From: Meridianimarinicoccus aquatilis
GTDB lineage: Bacteria > Pseudomonadota > Alphaproteobacteria > Rhodobacterales > Rhodobacteraceae
NCBI RefSeq assembly: GCF_004358675.1
Contig: NZ_SMZO01000006.1
Location: 1 to 64,000, forward strand
Length of the DNA: 64,000 nucleotides
Direction of reading: 5' to 3'
Part shown: positions 53,494 to 62,335 of the stretch, piece by piece
How the letters are laid out: every line of letters begins with the position of its first letter
Position numbering within the stretch: position 1 is the first letter of the stretch
Made by a program: the position numbers and the translations under genes
The notes under the pieces: generated by a model
Told to the model about the DNA's origin: nothing
Database searches by the model: none
The model's input: only the letters and a program-made list of their open reading frames with translations

Positions 53494-54495
53494 TTATTGG
53501 CCGTGGATCATGTCGGCGGGAATGTCAGCGCCGGCATTTTCGGCGAACCATTCCGCTGCACCGGGGTGCCAAGGCATGACTTTGTTCTTGTCCCAGTTGG
53601 CAGGAACAGTGGACCGCGCTGCGCGGTGGATACCCACCATACGGTCATTGTCGGACATGACCACATCCACAACAGCCTTCACGAAGCTCGCGGGCAGGTC
53701 GCAGTTCGCGATGGCGAAGTTCCACATGGACACGGACCGTGCGGGGGCTTCGAGCGTGCTATAGGTCTCTGCGGCGATTTCGAAGCTTGAAACCGGATAA
53801 GCTTCCATGATCGCGGCTTGGTCTTCTTCGGTGAATTCGATGATGTTCACGTCGGTCTGAACTTCAAGCTGGCTCACGGCGGGTACTGGCACACCGGCTG
53901 CAAAGGCGATCACGTCCAGAAGGCCGTCCTGCAATTGGCCGCCAAGGTCGGACCAGCCGCCATTGCGACGCTCGAAGTTCACGCCAAGCGTTTCCATCAT
54001 GCGCGGGAAATACGTGTCCGATGTGGAGCCCGCTGGGCCAAAGCCGATCCGCGCGCCGTCCGGGATTTCCGAAATCGACGTGATGCCCGAGCTGGTCAGC
54101 GCGGTCACGCTGAACGGCGTTTGGTACATCGGGAACATTGCACACGCATTGTCCATTGCGAGACCGGGCGCGATTGGGTTCGTACCGGCGATGCTTTCCG
54201 CTGCTGGGCCCATTGTGGTCATACCGAAGGCTGCATCCCCCGTGTGAACCAACGCCATGTTCTGCATAGGACCGCCGGTTACTTCGCCGCCGCCTGACAG
54301 ACCCAGCTCATCAGCGACCAAGTTGGCCCAGCCAGATCCATACGCGAAATAGGTGCCGCCTTGCGATGCGGTGCCAACGGTGAAGGAGTCCGGCCAACCG
54401 GCGCGATCCTCTTGCGCGATGGCCGCGCCACCGGAAATGGCAAGTGCACCCGCCAGCGCAAAGCCAGCCGAAATTGTTTTAGCAGTCGTAGTCAT
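53494..54495 (-). CDS. TAXI-family TRAP solute-binding protein
   Basis: A 333-residue periplasmic binding protein of the TAXI family. The signal peptide is cut near AIAQ (about residue 27). The mature part begins SFTVGTASQGGTYFAYGSGWANLV, the family ligand-site motif, and continues with GGPMQNMALVHTGDAAFGM and IPDGARIGFGPAGSTSDTYFPR. TAXI proteins of this kind are often linked with glutamate or other carboxylates, but the ligand is not predicted here. ATG 54495 has GGGGAGG upstream. The DctD/DctB-like pair lies upstream on the same strand. Confidence 0.93.
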   Translation of the reverse strand: MTTTAKTISAGFALAGALAISGGAAIAQEDRAGWPDSFTVGTASQGGTYFAYGSGWANLVADELGLSGGGEVTGGPMQNMALVHTGDAAFGMTTMGPAAESIAGTNPIAPGLAMDNACAMFPMYQTPFSVTALTSSGITSISEIPDGARIGFGPAGSTSDTYFPRMMETLGVNFERRNGGWSDLGGQLQDGLLDVIAFAAGVPVPAVSQLEVQTDVNIIEFTEEDQAAIMEAYPVSSFEIAAETYSTLEAPARSVSMWNFAIANCDLPASFVKAVVDVVMSDNDRMVGIHRAARSTVPANWDKNKVMPWHPGAAEWFAENAGADIPADMIHGQ

Positions 54496-54566
54496 ACAAA
54501 CCTCCCCATGCCGGGATATCCCGGCGTTTGTGCCTTTTAGCGCTTTGGGTTCATGCCCAAAGCAGG

Positions 54567-54593
54567 TGCCTGCAAACAATTCTGTTTCAGGCA
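54567..54593. promoter_or_regulatory. Candidate operator or activator site upstream of the TAXI gene
   Basis: A 27-bp imperfect dyad: TGCCTG-C-AAACA on the left, ATTC centre, and TGTTT-CAGGCA on the right, with a single unpaired C. It is 72-98 bp upstream of the TAXI start, a plausible place for the DctD-like activator. Confidence 0.5.
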
Positions 54594-54740
54594 TGCATAC
54601 TTGTTTAGTCTGGAATGCATGTCACGCAAGGGTGACGCGTTCCACATATGCAATAAATTCAGGCTTTCGGTTGGGCATGGGCGGAATCGGGGACATTGGC
54701 GCAGAGTGCCTGCGCACAATCCGACCCATTTCTTGTCAGC

Positions 54741-56087
54741 TCAGTCTTCGTCCGTAAAATCTTGGCGCGACAGTCCATGCTTCTGCATCTTTTCGTACAG
54801 CCCCTTGCGCGAAATGCCGAGCGATTCGTATGTGTCTTTCAGGCGGCCGCCATAGGCAGAAATACTGCCGGCGATCAGGGATTTCTCAAATTCTGCAACC
54901 TGTTCGGCCAAACTTGCGGTGTCGCTCGTATTGGCCGCCGAGGGGGTAATGTCGAGATCAAGGTCAAGGGCAAACCGCTCTGCGGCGTTGCGCAATTCGC
55001 GCACGTTGCCGGGCCAGTTGCGTGCAGCGATAGTCCGCAAAAGCGTGCCCGGCACCTCCGGTGCAGGACGTTTGTATCGCGCGGCAGCCTCTTGAACGAG
55101 ATGCAGGAACAACTTTGGAATGTCCTCACGGCGCGCGGAAAGTTCCGGCATTCTGATCGTGACCACGTTCAGCCGGTACAACAGGTCACTGCGAAAATCG
55201 CCCCGGGCGGCCGCATCTTCAAGATCGCGCTTACTGGCCGCGATGAACCTGACATCCAGATCAATCAGCTCGTTCGAGCCCAGTCGTGAAATCACGCGGT
55301 TCTGGATCGCGTGCAGAAGCTTGGCCTGCAACGGCCCGGGCAGGCTGTCGATTTCATCAAGAAACACGGTGCCGCCCCGCGCATGTTCGAACTTGCCGAA
55401 CCGCGCCCGCGTAGCCCCGGCAAAGGCACCCGCCTCGTGACCAAACAACTCGCTTTCGATCAGGTCGGCGGGCAGGGCGGCGCAGTTGATATGCACAAAA
55501 GGGGCTTCGCTGCGCATGCTGGCCCGATGCAGCGCGCGCGCAGCGACCTCTTTGCCGGTGCCGGTCGCGCCAACAATCAAAACATCCGCTTCTGTTTGCG
55601 CCACGGCGCGGATCTGTTGGCGCAGGGCGATCATCATCTCGCTTCGCCCGGTCAGACGCCCCTCGATTGGATCGCGTCCGCCGACCTGCGCCCGAAGAAC
55701 CCGGTTTTCGAGCGTCAGCCGCCGTTTGTCCAGTGCACGCCGGACCGTTTCTACAAGGCGGATCGGCGCATAGGGTTTTTCAAGGAAGTCATAGGCCCCG
55801 TCGCGCATTGTTTGGACGGCCAGTTCCACATCGCCGTGTCCCGTGACCAGGATCACCGGGAATTCCGGGTCAATTTCAAGGCAGCGCTGCATCAGTGTCA
55901 GCCCGTCCATCCCGCCCATGCGGATGTCCGTGACCAGAACGCCCGCGAAATTACGGCTGACATGGCCAAGCGCGGCTTCGGCATCAGACAGACTGGTCAC
56001 ATCAAGATCGGCCAGTCCGAGCGTTTGTTCAGCAGACAGGCGCAAGTGTTCTTCGTCATCCACAAAAAGAACGTGTTCAGTGGTCAT
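54741..56087 (-). CDS. dctD: Sigma-54-type response regulator (DctD-like)
   Basis: A 448-residue NtrC-family regulator. The receiver domain has phosphoacceptor Asp54 in LVTDIRMGGMDG. The AAA+ domain has Walker A GATGTGKE (173-180), Walker B GGTVFLDEID and a Fis-type helix-turn-helix at the end (SLGISRKGLYEKMQKHGL). The loop that normally reads GAFTGA, which touches sigma-54, is GAFAGA here (220-225). It overlaps the kinase gene by 4 bp. It likely controls the TRAP genes downstream, although no clear sigma-54 promoter was found. Confidence 0.92.
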   Translation of the reverse strand: MTTEHVLFVDDEEHLRLSAEQTLGLADLDVTSLSDAEAALGHVSRNFAGVLVTDIRMGGMDGLTLMQRCLEIDPEFPVILVTGHGDVELAVQTMRDGAYDFLEKPYAPIRLVETVRRALDKRRLTLENRVLRAQVGGRDPIEGRLTGRSEMMIALRQQIRAVAQTEADVLIVGATGTGKEVAARALHRASMRSEAPFVHINCAALPADLIESELFGHEAGAFAGATRARFGKFEHARGGTVFLDEIDSLPGPLQAKLLHAIQNRVISRLGSNELIDLDVRFIAASKRDLEDAAARGDFRSDLLYRLNVVTIRMPELSARREDIPKLFLHLVQEAAARYKRPAPEVPGTLLRTIAARNWPGNVRELRNAAERFALDLDLDITPSAANTSDTASLAEQVAEFEKSLIAGSISAYGGRLKDTYESLGISRKGLYEKMQKHGLSRQDFTDED

Positions 56088-57937
56088 TGTGCAGCGATCC
56101 CCTGCGGTGCGGCTGCGGGCAGCTCCACGGAAAACTCTGCCCCGCCCTGATCCAAATTCCGAGCGCGTAGGTGGCCCCCGAAATCTTCGACGATATTGAA
56201 GGAAATGGACAGCCCCAGACCAAGCCCTTTGCCAGGTTCCTTTGTCGTGAAGAACGGGTCAAAGACTTGCGCCAATGCCGCCTCACTAAGGCCGGGGCCA
56301 CTGTCGGTGACAGTAATTTTGATGATGTCGTTTTCATTCGACAGGGCGACCGCGATGTGGGGCTGGTCCTTGTCCTCTGTGGCATCCAGCGCGTTGGCCA
56401 GCAGGTTGACCATGACCTGTTGCAAGCGGAGTTGCCCGCCCATGGCAAAGAGAGGGGCGGCCGGGCGATCAAACTTGATCTGGGCGCCGCGCGATTTGAT
56501 TTTTGCCCCCAACAGTTCGATTGCATCATCAATAACGGCCGCGGCATCCACCGCGGCGATGCCTTCTTGTGGCCGACGGGCAAAGTTGCGCAGATGCCCC
56601 GAAATCGCCGCAATCCGATCCGCCAGTTTTGAGATGCGCGTCAGGTTCTCTCGCGCTTCGGGAAGACGCTCGCGATCCATCAGCAATGCGGCATTGTCGG
56701 CATAGGATTTGACCGCCGCCAAGGGTTGATTGATCTCATGCGAAATAGCCGCCGACAGTTGCCCCAAAGCTGCCAGTTTTCCAGCCTGTATCAATTCCTT
56801 TTGGGTGATGCGCAGGCGATGCTCGGCGCTGCGACGCTCCTCAACCTCGGTGCGCAGGCTCGCGTTTGCGACGTTCAAATCGGCGGTGCGTTCCCGGACG
56901 CGGCGTTCCAACAAATCCTGTGTCGCGCGCTGAACTTCCAGCCGTTCAAGAATGCGGGCCCGCCGGGATAATACCAATGCCAGTGCCAGCCCGATCAGAA
57001 GGACCAACATCACATAGACCCCAAAAACTGCCAGAGCTTGCGTACGGGCGGGCCCAGCCGGGCTTAGAATATGCACGCGCCACCCGACATCCGGCAGCAA
57101 CGTCTGACTCTCGACGAAATGCTCTGTCCTTGTGTCCGAAGTGGCGGTGACGCGTGTTAATCGGTCATTCAGGGGCTCAGAGTTGATCGCCAGCGGTTTC
57201 AGGCGGGCCGGGGGGTATTGACGGGTTCGTTGGATGCCCTCCAGCGCATCTGCGCTTAGCGGGGCAAGGGTGCGAAAGTGCCAATCCTGACGGCTCGACA
57301 TGAACACGACGCCGTTGGCATCGGTGACCATCAGCTCCGACGGGCCGCTGCGCCACGCATCTTCAAAGCCGTCCACTGTGAACTTCAGCGCTAGAACCCC
57401 CACGACTTGCGCGTCTTCCCACACAGGCGCAGCATAGAAATAGCCCCGCTCGCCCGACGTCGTGCCAAGTGCAAAGTAGCGGGACGGCAGGCCTGCCAGC
57501 GACTCGGTGAAATAGGGGCGGTAGTCAAAGCTTTTGCCGACGAAAGACAGGTCTTTGAGGTACGAACTGGCGGCAAGGGTCATGCCGCGTTTGTCCATCA
57601 AATAGACATCCGACGCTTCCAGACGATCCGCCGTTTCCTTCAGGCGTGCGTTGACTTGCGCAAACAAAAGAGGATTGGCCGGGTTGCGCAACAGTCTTGC
57701 AAGTTCAGGCCGTTCGGCAATCAACGCGGGAAGCGGTTCAAACCGATTAAGCGCGGAGCGAAGGCCCGCAACCGACAAATTCAATGTGTCCATGCCTTGC
57801 ACGCCGGTCTTGGCAAGAAAGTGCCTTTCCAGCCAAGGCAGACTGACCACGCCGATGGCGACCGCCAGAACCAGAGCGGCTGTCAGGCGGCCAAAATCTG
57901 ACCGTGCAAAAGCTGTGCCGAAGCGGGTACGTGTCAT
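56084..57937 (-). CDS. dctB: Membrane sensor histidine kinase (DctB-like)
   Basis: A 617-residue kinase. A membrane helix near residues 18-38 is followed by a periplasmic double-PAS-like sensor (about 40-290) and a second helix (LAVFGVYVMLVLLIGLALAL). A cytosolic coiled coil follows, then the H-box AAISHEINQPLAAVKSY with His400, and the ATP domain (NLLANALDATED, DSGPGLSE, GKGLGLGLSI). DctB sensors bind C4-dicarboxylates; the ligand here is not certain. ATG 57937 is used; in-frame ATGs at 57952 and further upstream exist without a better binding site. Confidence 0.92.
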   Translation of the reverse strand: MTRTRFGTAFARSDFGRLTAALVLAVAIGVVSLPWLERHFLAKTGVQGMDTLNLSVAGLRSALNRFEPLPALIAERPELARLLRNPANPLLFAQVNARLKETADRLEASDVYLMDKRGMTLAASSYLKDLSFVGKSFDYRPYFTESLAGLPSRYFALGTTSGERGYFYAAPVWEDAQVVGVLALKFTVDGFEDAWRSGPSELMVTDANGVVFMSSRQDWHFRTLAPLSADALEGIQRTRQYPPARLKPLAINSEPLNDRLTRVTATSDTRTEHFVESQTLLPDVGWRVHILSPAGPARTQALAVFGVYVMLVLLIGLALALVLSRRARILERLEVQRATQDLLERRVRERTADLNVANASLRTEVEERRSAEHRLRITQKELIQAGKLAALGQLSAAISHEINQPLAAVKSYADNAALLMDRERLPEARENLTRISKLADRIAAISGHLRNFARRPQEGIAAVDAAAVIDDAIELLGAKIKSRGAQIKFDRPAAPLFAMGGQLRLQQVMVNLLANALDATEDKDQPHIAVALSNENDIIKITVTDSGPGLSEAALAQVFDPFFTTKEPGKGLGLGLSISFNIVEDFGGHLRARNLDQGGAEFSVELPAAAPQGIAAQ

Positions 57938-58182
57938 GCGGGCAGTATGCATGCGGCCCGCGCAATTGCCCAGACCCGCCGGGAGATGGCGCATCTGTGC
58001 CCGAGCTATGGCCATGACGCGCTATCGTCGCAGTATGCCAAATTGGCCCACAGTTTTCATGATGTCTGGACGCAAGCGAAGGTGGGCGCTTAGTCTACAG
58101 AGATCGCTGTCGGCTGCACGTCCGTGCGCAGCCCCACAGCGCAGCCCAAAGGCAATGCATCTTGAGCCAGGAGAACCGCGCC

Positions 58183-59886
58183 GTGCGATATCAATTTACA
58201 AGCCTATGCGCCGCAGTGCTTGCGAGTGGATTTGGGGTTGTGCAGCCTGTGATTGCGCAACAAACGGATCGTGATCTGCCGCGTCTCGTATTGCAGATCA
58301 CGGTTGACCAATTGCGCGGCGCCCTCATTGACCGTTACGGCGTGCATTTGGGCGAAGGCGGATTCAAGGACCTGATGCTGCGCGGCACGTTCTATACCAA
58401 CGCCCATCATCGCCATGCGAATACCGAAACAATCGTGGGTCATACCACGCTGGCAACAGGGACTGACCCTGCGATTCACGGCATGGTTGCGAACCTGTGG
58501 TTCGACAAAACCGCCGGGACCCAGTTTTATAACGTGCAAGATCCAGACCACACCTTGGTTGGCGCTAAGGGCGTGGATTCTGCGACTGAAATTGATCCGA
58601 CCCAGCGCGCAGCGACAACAGATGGCCGGTCGCCGCGGAACATTTTAACCTCTACCATTTCCGACGAGATTGCGCTGCATTTCGGGCCAGAGGCAAAAGT
58701 GTTTGGCGTTTCCGTCAAGGACCGGGGGGCAATCTCTATGGCCGGTCATGCGGGCACTGCGTATTGGTTTTCCAAAGCTGAAGGGCGCTTTGTGACCAGT
58801 ACGTTCTATCGCGATGCCTATCCGGACTGGGTCGGGGCCTGGGATGAAACCGGAGTTGTGGCCAGCTACGCGGGCACCGCGTGGAAACTGTCGTCACAGT
58901 CTGACGCCTACATGTTCGGCGCGTCTGACGACCAGCCATGGGAAACGGATTTTCCCGGATTTGGGCGGACCTTTCCGCATGAATGGGGCACGGCAGATGA
59001 CAAGTACTATACGACCCGCTTGACCCTTAGCCCTGCTGGCGATGAAATCACGGCAGATTTCGCCAAGGCGCTGATCAAGGCGGAAGATGTAGGGCAGGAC
59101 GATATCACCGATTATCTCGCCGTCAGCTTTTCGTCCACGGATTACGTCGGGCATATCTTTGGCCCCTCCAGCCTGGAGGCCGAAGACAACATGCTGCGCC
59201 TTGACCGGACGTTGGCCGATTTCTTCGCTTATGTGGATGCTCAGGTCGGGTTGGAAAATACGCTTGTCGTCTTGTCGTCCGATCATGGGGCCCCGGAAAA
59301 CCCCGACTACCTTGCTACACTTGGGATCGAGGCCGGAACCTTTGATTTTGCCCGCGTCAATACAGAACCGGGGTTTGTCAGGCTTGAGGCGAAATTCGGA
59401 GAGGGACGAGAGTTCATCCTGAACTTTTCCAACCCGTACCTTTATCTCGACGGCGCACAGATCGCAGAGCGCGGTCTGGACGAGGCTGAAGTTCAACGTG
59501 CAATCGCTCAGGAATTGCGACACCTGCCCGGAATCGCCTATGCTATTCCCAGCGCGGATCTTGCATCGGGGGCAGTGCCGCGCGGGAAAATACAGGATTC
59601 AGTTTTGGCCAATTACCATGCTGACCGGTCGGGTGATATTTATATCGTTTTTGACCCGCATTGGTTTGTAGCGGACTTTGACGGGTTGCATGTCGCCTCT
59701 GCCCATGGCTCGCCATGGACCTATGACACCCATGTGCCGATCCTGATTGCCGGACCTGGCGTGAACAGAGGGCGCATCGCGCGCCGCGTGGAAACGGTTG
59801 ACGTTGCCCCGACGATTGCAGCCTATATCGGAACAAAACCGCCATCGGGCGCCATCGGTGTGCCCCTCGTCGAGATACTGAGGTGA
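58183..59886 (+). CDS. pafA: PafA-type alkaline phosphatase (phosphate-irrepressible)
   Basis: A 567-residue secreted phosphomonoesterase of the alkaline phosphatase superfamily. A signal peptide ends near VIAQQ (about 27). The residues matching PafA can be read: metal Asp42 in TVDQLRG, nucleophile Thr83 in NTETIVGHTTLATG, Asn104 in MVANLWFDK, and the Lys179/Arg181 pair in SVKDRGAI. Further metal ligands are in SSTDYVGH, SSDHGAPE and SAHGSPWTYDTH. The start is GTG 58183 with AGGAG nine bases upstream. PafA works without PhoB control in some marine bacteria, although regulation here is unknown. Confidence 0.9.
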   Translation: MRYQFTSLCAAVLASGFGVVQPVIAQQTDRDLPRLVLQITVDQLRGALIDRYGVHLGEGGFKDLMLRGTFYTNAHHRHANTETIVGHTTLATGTDPAIHGMVANLWFDKTAGTQFYNVQDPDHTLVGAKGVDSATEIDPTQRAATTDGRSPRNILTSTISDEIALHFGPEAKVFGVSVKDRGAISMAGHAGTAYWFSKAEGRFVTSTFYRDAYPDWVGAWDETGVVASYAGTAWKLSSQSDAYMFGASDDQPWETDFPGFGRTFPHEWGTADDKYYTTRLTLSPAGDEITADFAKALIKAEDVGQDDITDYLAVSFSSTDYVGHIFGPSSLEAEDNMLRLDRTLADFFAYVDAQVGLENTLVVLSSDHGAPENPDYLATLGIEAGTFDFARVNTEPGFVRLEAKFGEGREFILNFSNPYLYLDGAQIAERGLDEAEVQRAIAQELRHLPGIAYAIPSADLASGAVPRGKIQDSVLANYHADRSGDIYIVFDPHWFVADFDGLHVASAHGSPWTYDTHVPILIAGPGVNRGRIARRVETVDVAPTIAAYIGTKPPSGAIGVPLVEILR

Positions 59887-59892
59887 CTCACT

Positions 59893-60900
59893 ATGCCAAA
59901 TGACAGCTCTGCGGGTGCCGTGACGCCCCGGGATCACATTGAAACTTTGCGCGCGCGCATGGGCGAGTCGATCATCGGTCAGCGGGACGTGATCGAACGG
60001 CTGCTGATTGGGTTGCTTGCCAATGGCAATTTGCTTGTGGAAGGTCTGCCCGGTCTTGCCAAAACCCGCGCGATCAAAGCGTTGGCCAAGAACCTTGCCT
60101 GCGATTTCTCTCGCATTCAGTTTACGCCCGATCTGCTTCCCTCTGACATCACGGGCACCGAAGTCTATTATCAATCTGCCGAAGGGTCAGAGTTTCGCTT
60201 CGAGCGTGGGCCTATCTTTGCCAATATCGTGCTGGCCGACGAAATAAACCGCGCACCTGCCAAGGTTCAATCGGCCCTTTTGGAAGCGATGGAAGAACGT
60301 CAGGTCACTGTCGCGGGAACGACCCATAAAATGGCGCCACTGTTCATGGTTATGGCAACGCAGAACCCGGTGGAACAAGAGGGAACCTACCCATTGCCCG
60401 AAGCGCAGATGGACCGGTTTTTGATGCATGTCCTGATCGACTATCCGCCGGTAGAGGATGAAGTGGAAGTCATTCGTATGGTTCGTGCCGAGGAAATCGC
60501 GGCGCAGCAAACCGACACATCCGAAGAGCCGCCTGCGCCGATTTCCCAAGATGCGATTTTTGCGGCGCGCGCTGAAATTGGGGCCGTGCATGTGGCGCCC
60601 GCGATGGAACGATACATGGCCGATCTGGTTGACGCCACGCGTCACCGGGACGGGTATGGCGACGATCTGAAGCGCTGGATCGAGATTGGCGCGTCACCGC
60701 GGGCCTCGCTCGCGCTGGATCGGTGTGGGCGCACCCATGCGTGGCTGCGGGGCCGCGATTATGTTGATCCCGAAGATGTTCGGGCCATTGCGGCGGATGT
60801 TCTGCGCCACCGCCTGACGTTGACCTATGAGGCTCAGGGCGGCGGCATCTCAGCCGATGACGTTGTGGCCGAACTGATCGCTCAGGTGGCGCTTCCTTGA
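59893..60900 (+). CDS. moxR: MoxR-family AAA+ ATPase
   Basis: A 335-residue MoxR ATPase, the usual first gene of Bat-type operons. The Walker A loop is GLPGLAKTRAIKAL (near residue 52), Walker B is VLADEINRAPAKVQ, followed by sensor 1 ATQNPVEQEGTYPLPEAQMDRF. The C-terminal lid begins near ISQDAIFAARAEI. These ATPases are thought to act as chaperones activating metal or membrane complexes. ATG 59893 lies 6 bp after pafA; the stop overlaps the DUF58 start (TGATG). Confidence 0.95.
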   Translation: MPNDSSAGAVTPRDHIETLRARMGESIIGQRDVIERLLIGLLANGNLLVEGLPGLAKTRAIKALAKNLACDFSRIQFTPDLLPSDITGTEVYYQSAEGSEFRFERGPIFANIVLADEINRAPAKVQSALLEAMEERQVTVAGTTHKMAPLFMVMATQNPVEQEGTYPLPEAQMDRFLMHVLIDYPPVEDEVEVIRMVRAEEIAAQQTDTSEEPPAPISQDAIFAARAEIGAVHVAPAMERYMADLVDATRHRDGYGDDLKRWIEIGASPRASLALDRCGRTHAWLRGRDYVDPEDVRAIAADVLRHRLTLTYEAQGGGISADDVVAELIAQVALP

Positions 60901-61877
60901 TGCGCGACACGGCCGCCAGAACCCGCACAGGCACCTTGCCGCCGACCCCGGCGACAGGGACCGATCCGCGCGTTCACGTGACCCTCGCGCATCTTTTGTC
61001 GCTGGAAGGGCGGGCGCGGGCGTTGACGTTCCTTCCGCGCCAACCGGCGCGTTCAGTCTTGAATGGGCGCCATGCCTCGCGGCTTCGGGGGCGGGGGCTT
61101 AACTTTGAAGAGTTGCGCGGTTATCTGCCCGGCGATGACGTGCGGGCGATGGATTGGAAGGTGACGGCACGAACTGGCAAACCGCATATCCGCGTCATGA
61201 CGGAAGAGCGGGACCGCCCCGTTCTGATTGTCGTGGATCAGCGGATGTCCATGTTTTTTGGCTCGCGCCACGCGATGAAATCGGTGACAGCGGCCGAAGC
61301 GGCGGCGCTTGCGGCTTTTCGGATTCTGGACCAAGGCGACCGCGTTGGAGGGATCGTTTTCGGGGATACCACGATTGCCGAGTTGCGCCCGCAGCGCAGC
61401 CGCCGCGCCCTGAACCGGTTTCTGACGGCGCTTGCCGATGCCAATGGCCTGCTGCGCGCGGATGCCCCGAATGTTCAGCCGCAATCCTTGACAAGCATTC
61501 TGCGCGCTGCGATCCGAATTGCTCCCAAAAACCACCTTGTGATCGTCTTGTCCGATTTCGACGGGATCGACGACGCGGCGGACAAGTTGGTGTCAGGCCT
61601 TGCACGCCACAACGATCTTGTATTGGTCCATGTGGGCGATCCGATAGCCCAAGACGTTCCAGACGGGCTGCAACTGGTGGTGTCCGACGGCACGCTACAG
61701 GCACAGATCGACACGGGCGATGCCGGGCAACGGCGCGCCTTGACTGACATGGCACGCGGCAGGCTTGCCGATGTGATGGGCTGGCAGCGGCGGTACGGCG
61801 TTCCGGTCTTGCCGTTGTCGGCAGGCGAAGAAACATTGCCCCAAATGCGCCGCTTGATGGGGTTGGGTCCGACATGA
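60900..61877 (+). CDS. DUF58-domain protein
   Basis: A 325-residue DUF58 protein. The family core reads LRGRGLNFEELRGYLPGDD, then VRAMDWKVTARTGKPHIRVM, followed by a vWA-like fold (PVLIVVDQRMSMFFGSR, with a DxRxS start like a relaxed MIDAS). DUF58 proteins pair with MoxR ATPases in nearly all bacteria, and their role is unknown. ATG 60900 overlaps the moxR stop. The N-terminal 25 residues are Pro/Thr-rich and probably disordered. Confidence 0.93.
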   Translation: MRDTAARTRTGTLPPTPATGTDPRVHVTLAHLLSLEGRARALTFLPRQPARSVLNGRHASRLRGRGLNFEELRGYLPGDDVRAMDWKVTARTGKPHIRVMTEERDRPVLIVVDQRMSMFFGSRHAMKSVTAAEAAALAAFRILDQGDRVGGIVFGDTTIAELRPQRSRRALNRFLTALADANGLLRADAPNVQPQSLTSILRAAIRIAPKNHLVIVLSDFDGIDDAADKLVSGLARHNDLVLVHVGDPIAQDVPDGLQLVVSDGTLQAQIDTGDAGQRRALTDMARGRLADVMGWQRRYGVPVLPLSAGEETLPQMRRLMGLGPT

Positions 61878-62335
61878 CGACCGAGGAGGATGCGCCTGCA
61901 AACCTGATCGACCTGATGGACCGCTTGATCGAGCCTTCAGTCCCGACAGAAATTTCGTTGGTGCCCCAGACAGCAGGCTGGTGGGTGCTTGGTGCGCTTC
62001 TTGCCTGCGGGCTTGCATATACGGCATGGCGATGGTGGCACCATTGGCAAAGCAATGCATATCGACGTGCTGCCCTTGGGGATCTGGCCCGCGCGGGTGA
62101 GGATCCGGCCTATATCGCTACTGTCTTGCGGCGAACCGCGTTGGCCGCTTTTCCCCGCAGCGAAGTGGCGGGCCTTGCTGGCGCGCAATGGGTAGCCTTC
62201 CTGCAAGCGACAGGAGAATTTGATCCTGATGCTGCACCTGCGTTGTTGCGCGGCCCCTATGCCCTCGGCGTGGATAGTGCGCCCTTGCATGCAGCCGCCG
62301 AGAGCTGGGTTCGTTCGCATCGGAGGCCCGCATGA
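61874..62335 (+). CDS. DUF4381-domain membrane protein
   Basis: A 153-residue protein with one membrane helix near residues 35-56 (GWWVLGALLACGLAYTAWRWW) and a helical cytosolic part holding LRRTALAAFPRSEVAGLAGAQWVAFL, the family pattern. It is part of the Bat operon between DUF58 and the first vWA gene, with ATGA overlaps on both sides (61874-61877 and 62332-62335). Function unknown. Confidence 0.88.
   Translation: MTTEEDAPANLIDLMDRLIEPSVPTEISLVPQTAGWWVLGALLACGLAYTAWRWWHHWQSNAYRRAALGDLARAGEDPAYIATVLRRTALAAFPRSEVAGLAGAQWVAFLQATGEFDPDAAPALLRGPYALGVDSAPLHAAAESWVRSHRRPA

Noticed and set aside
54705-54725. Possible sigma-54 promoter (GG-N10-GC) on the minus strand close to the dctD stop
   Set aside because: Only the GG and GC match; three further consensus positions fail and it lies more than 200 bp from the TAXI start.
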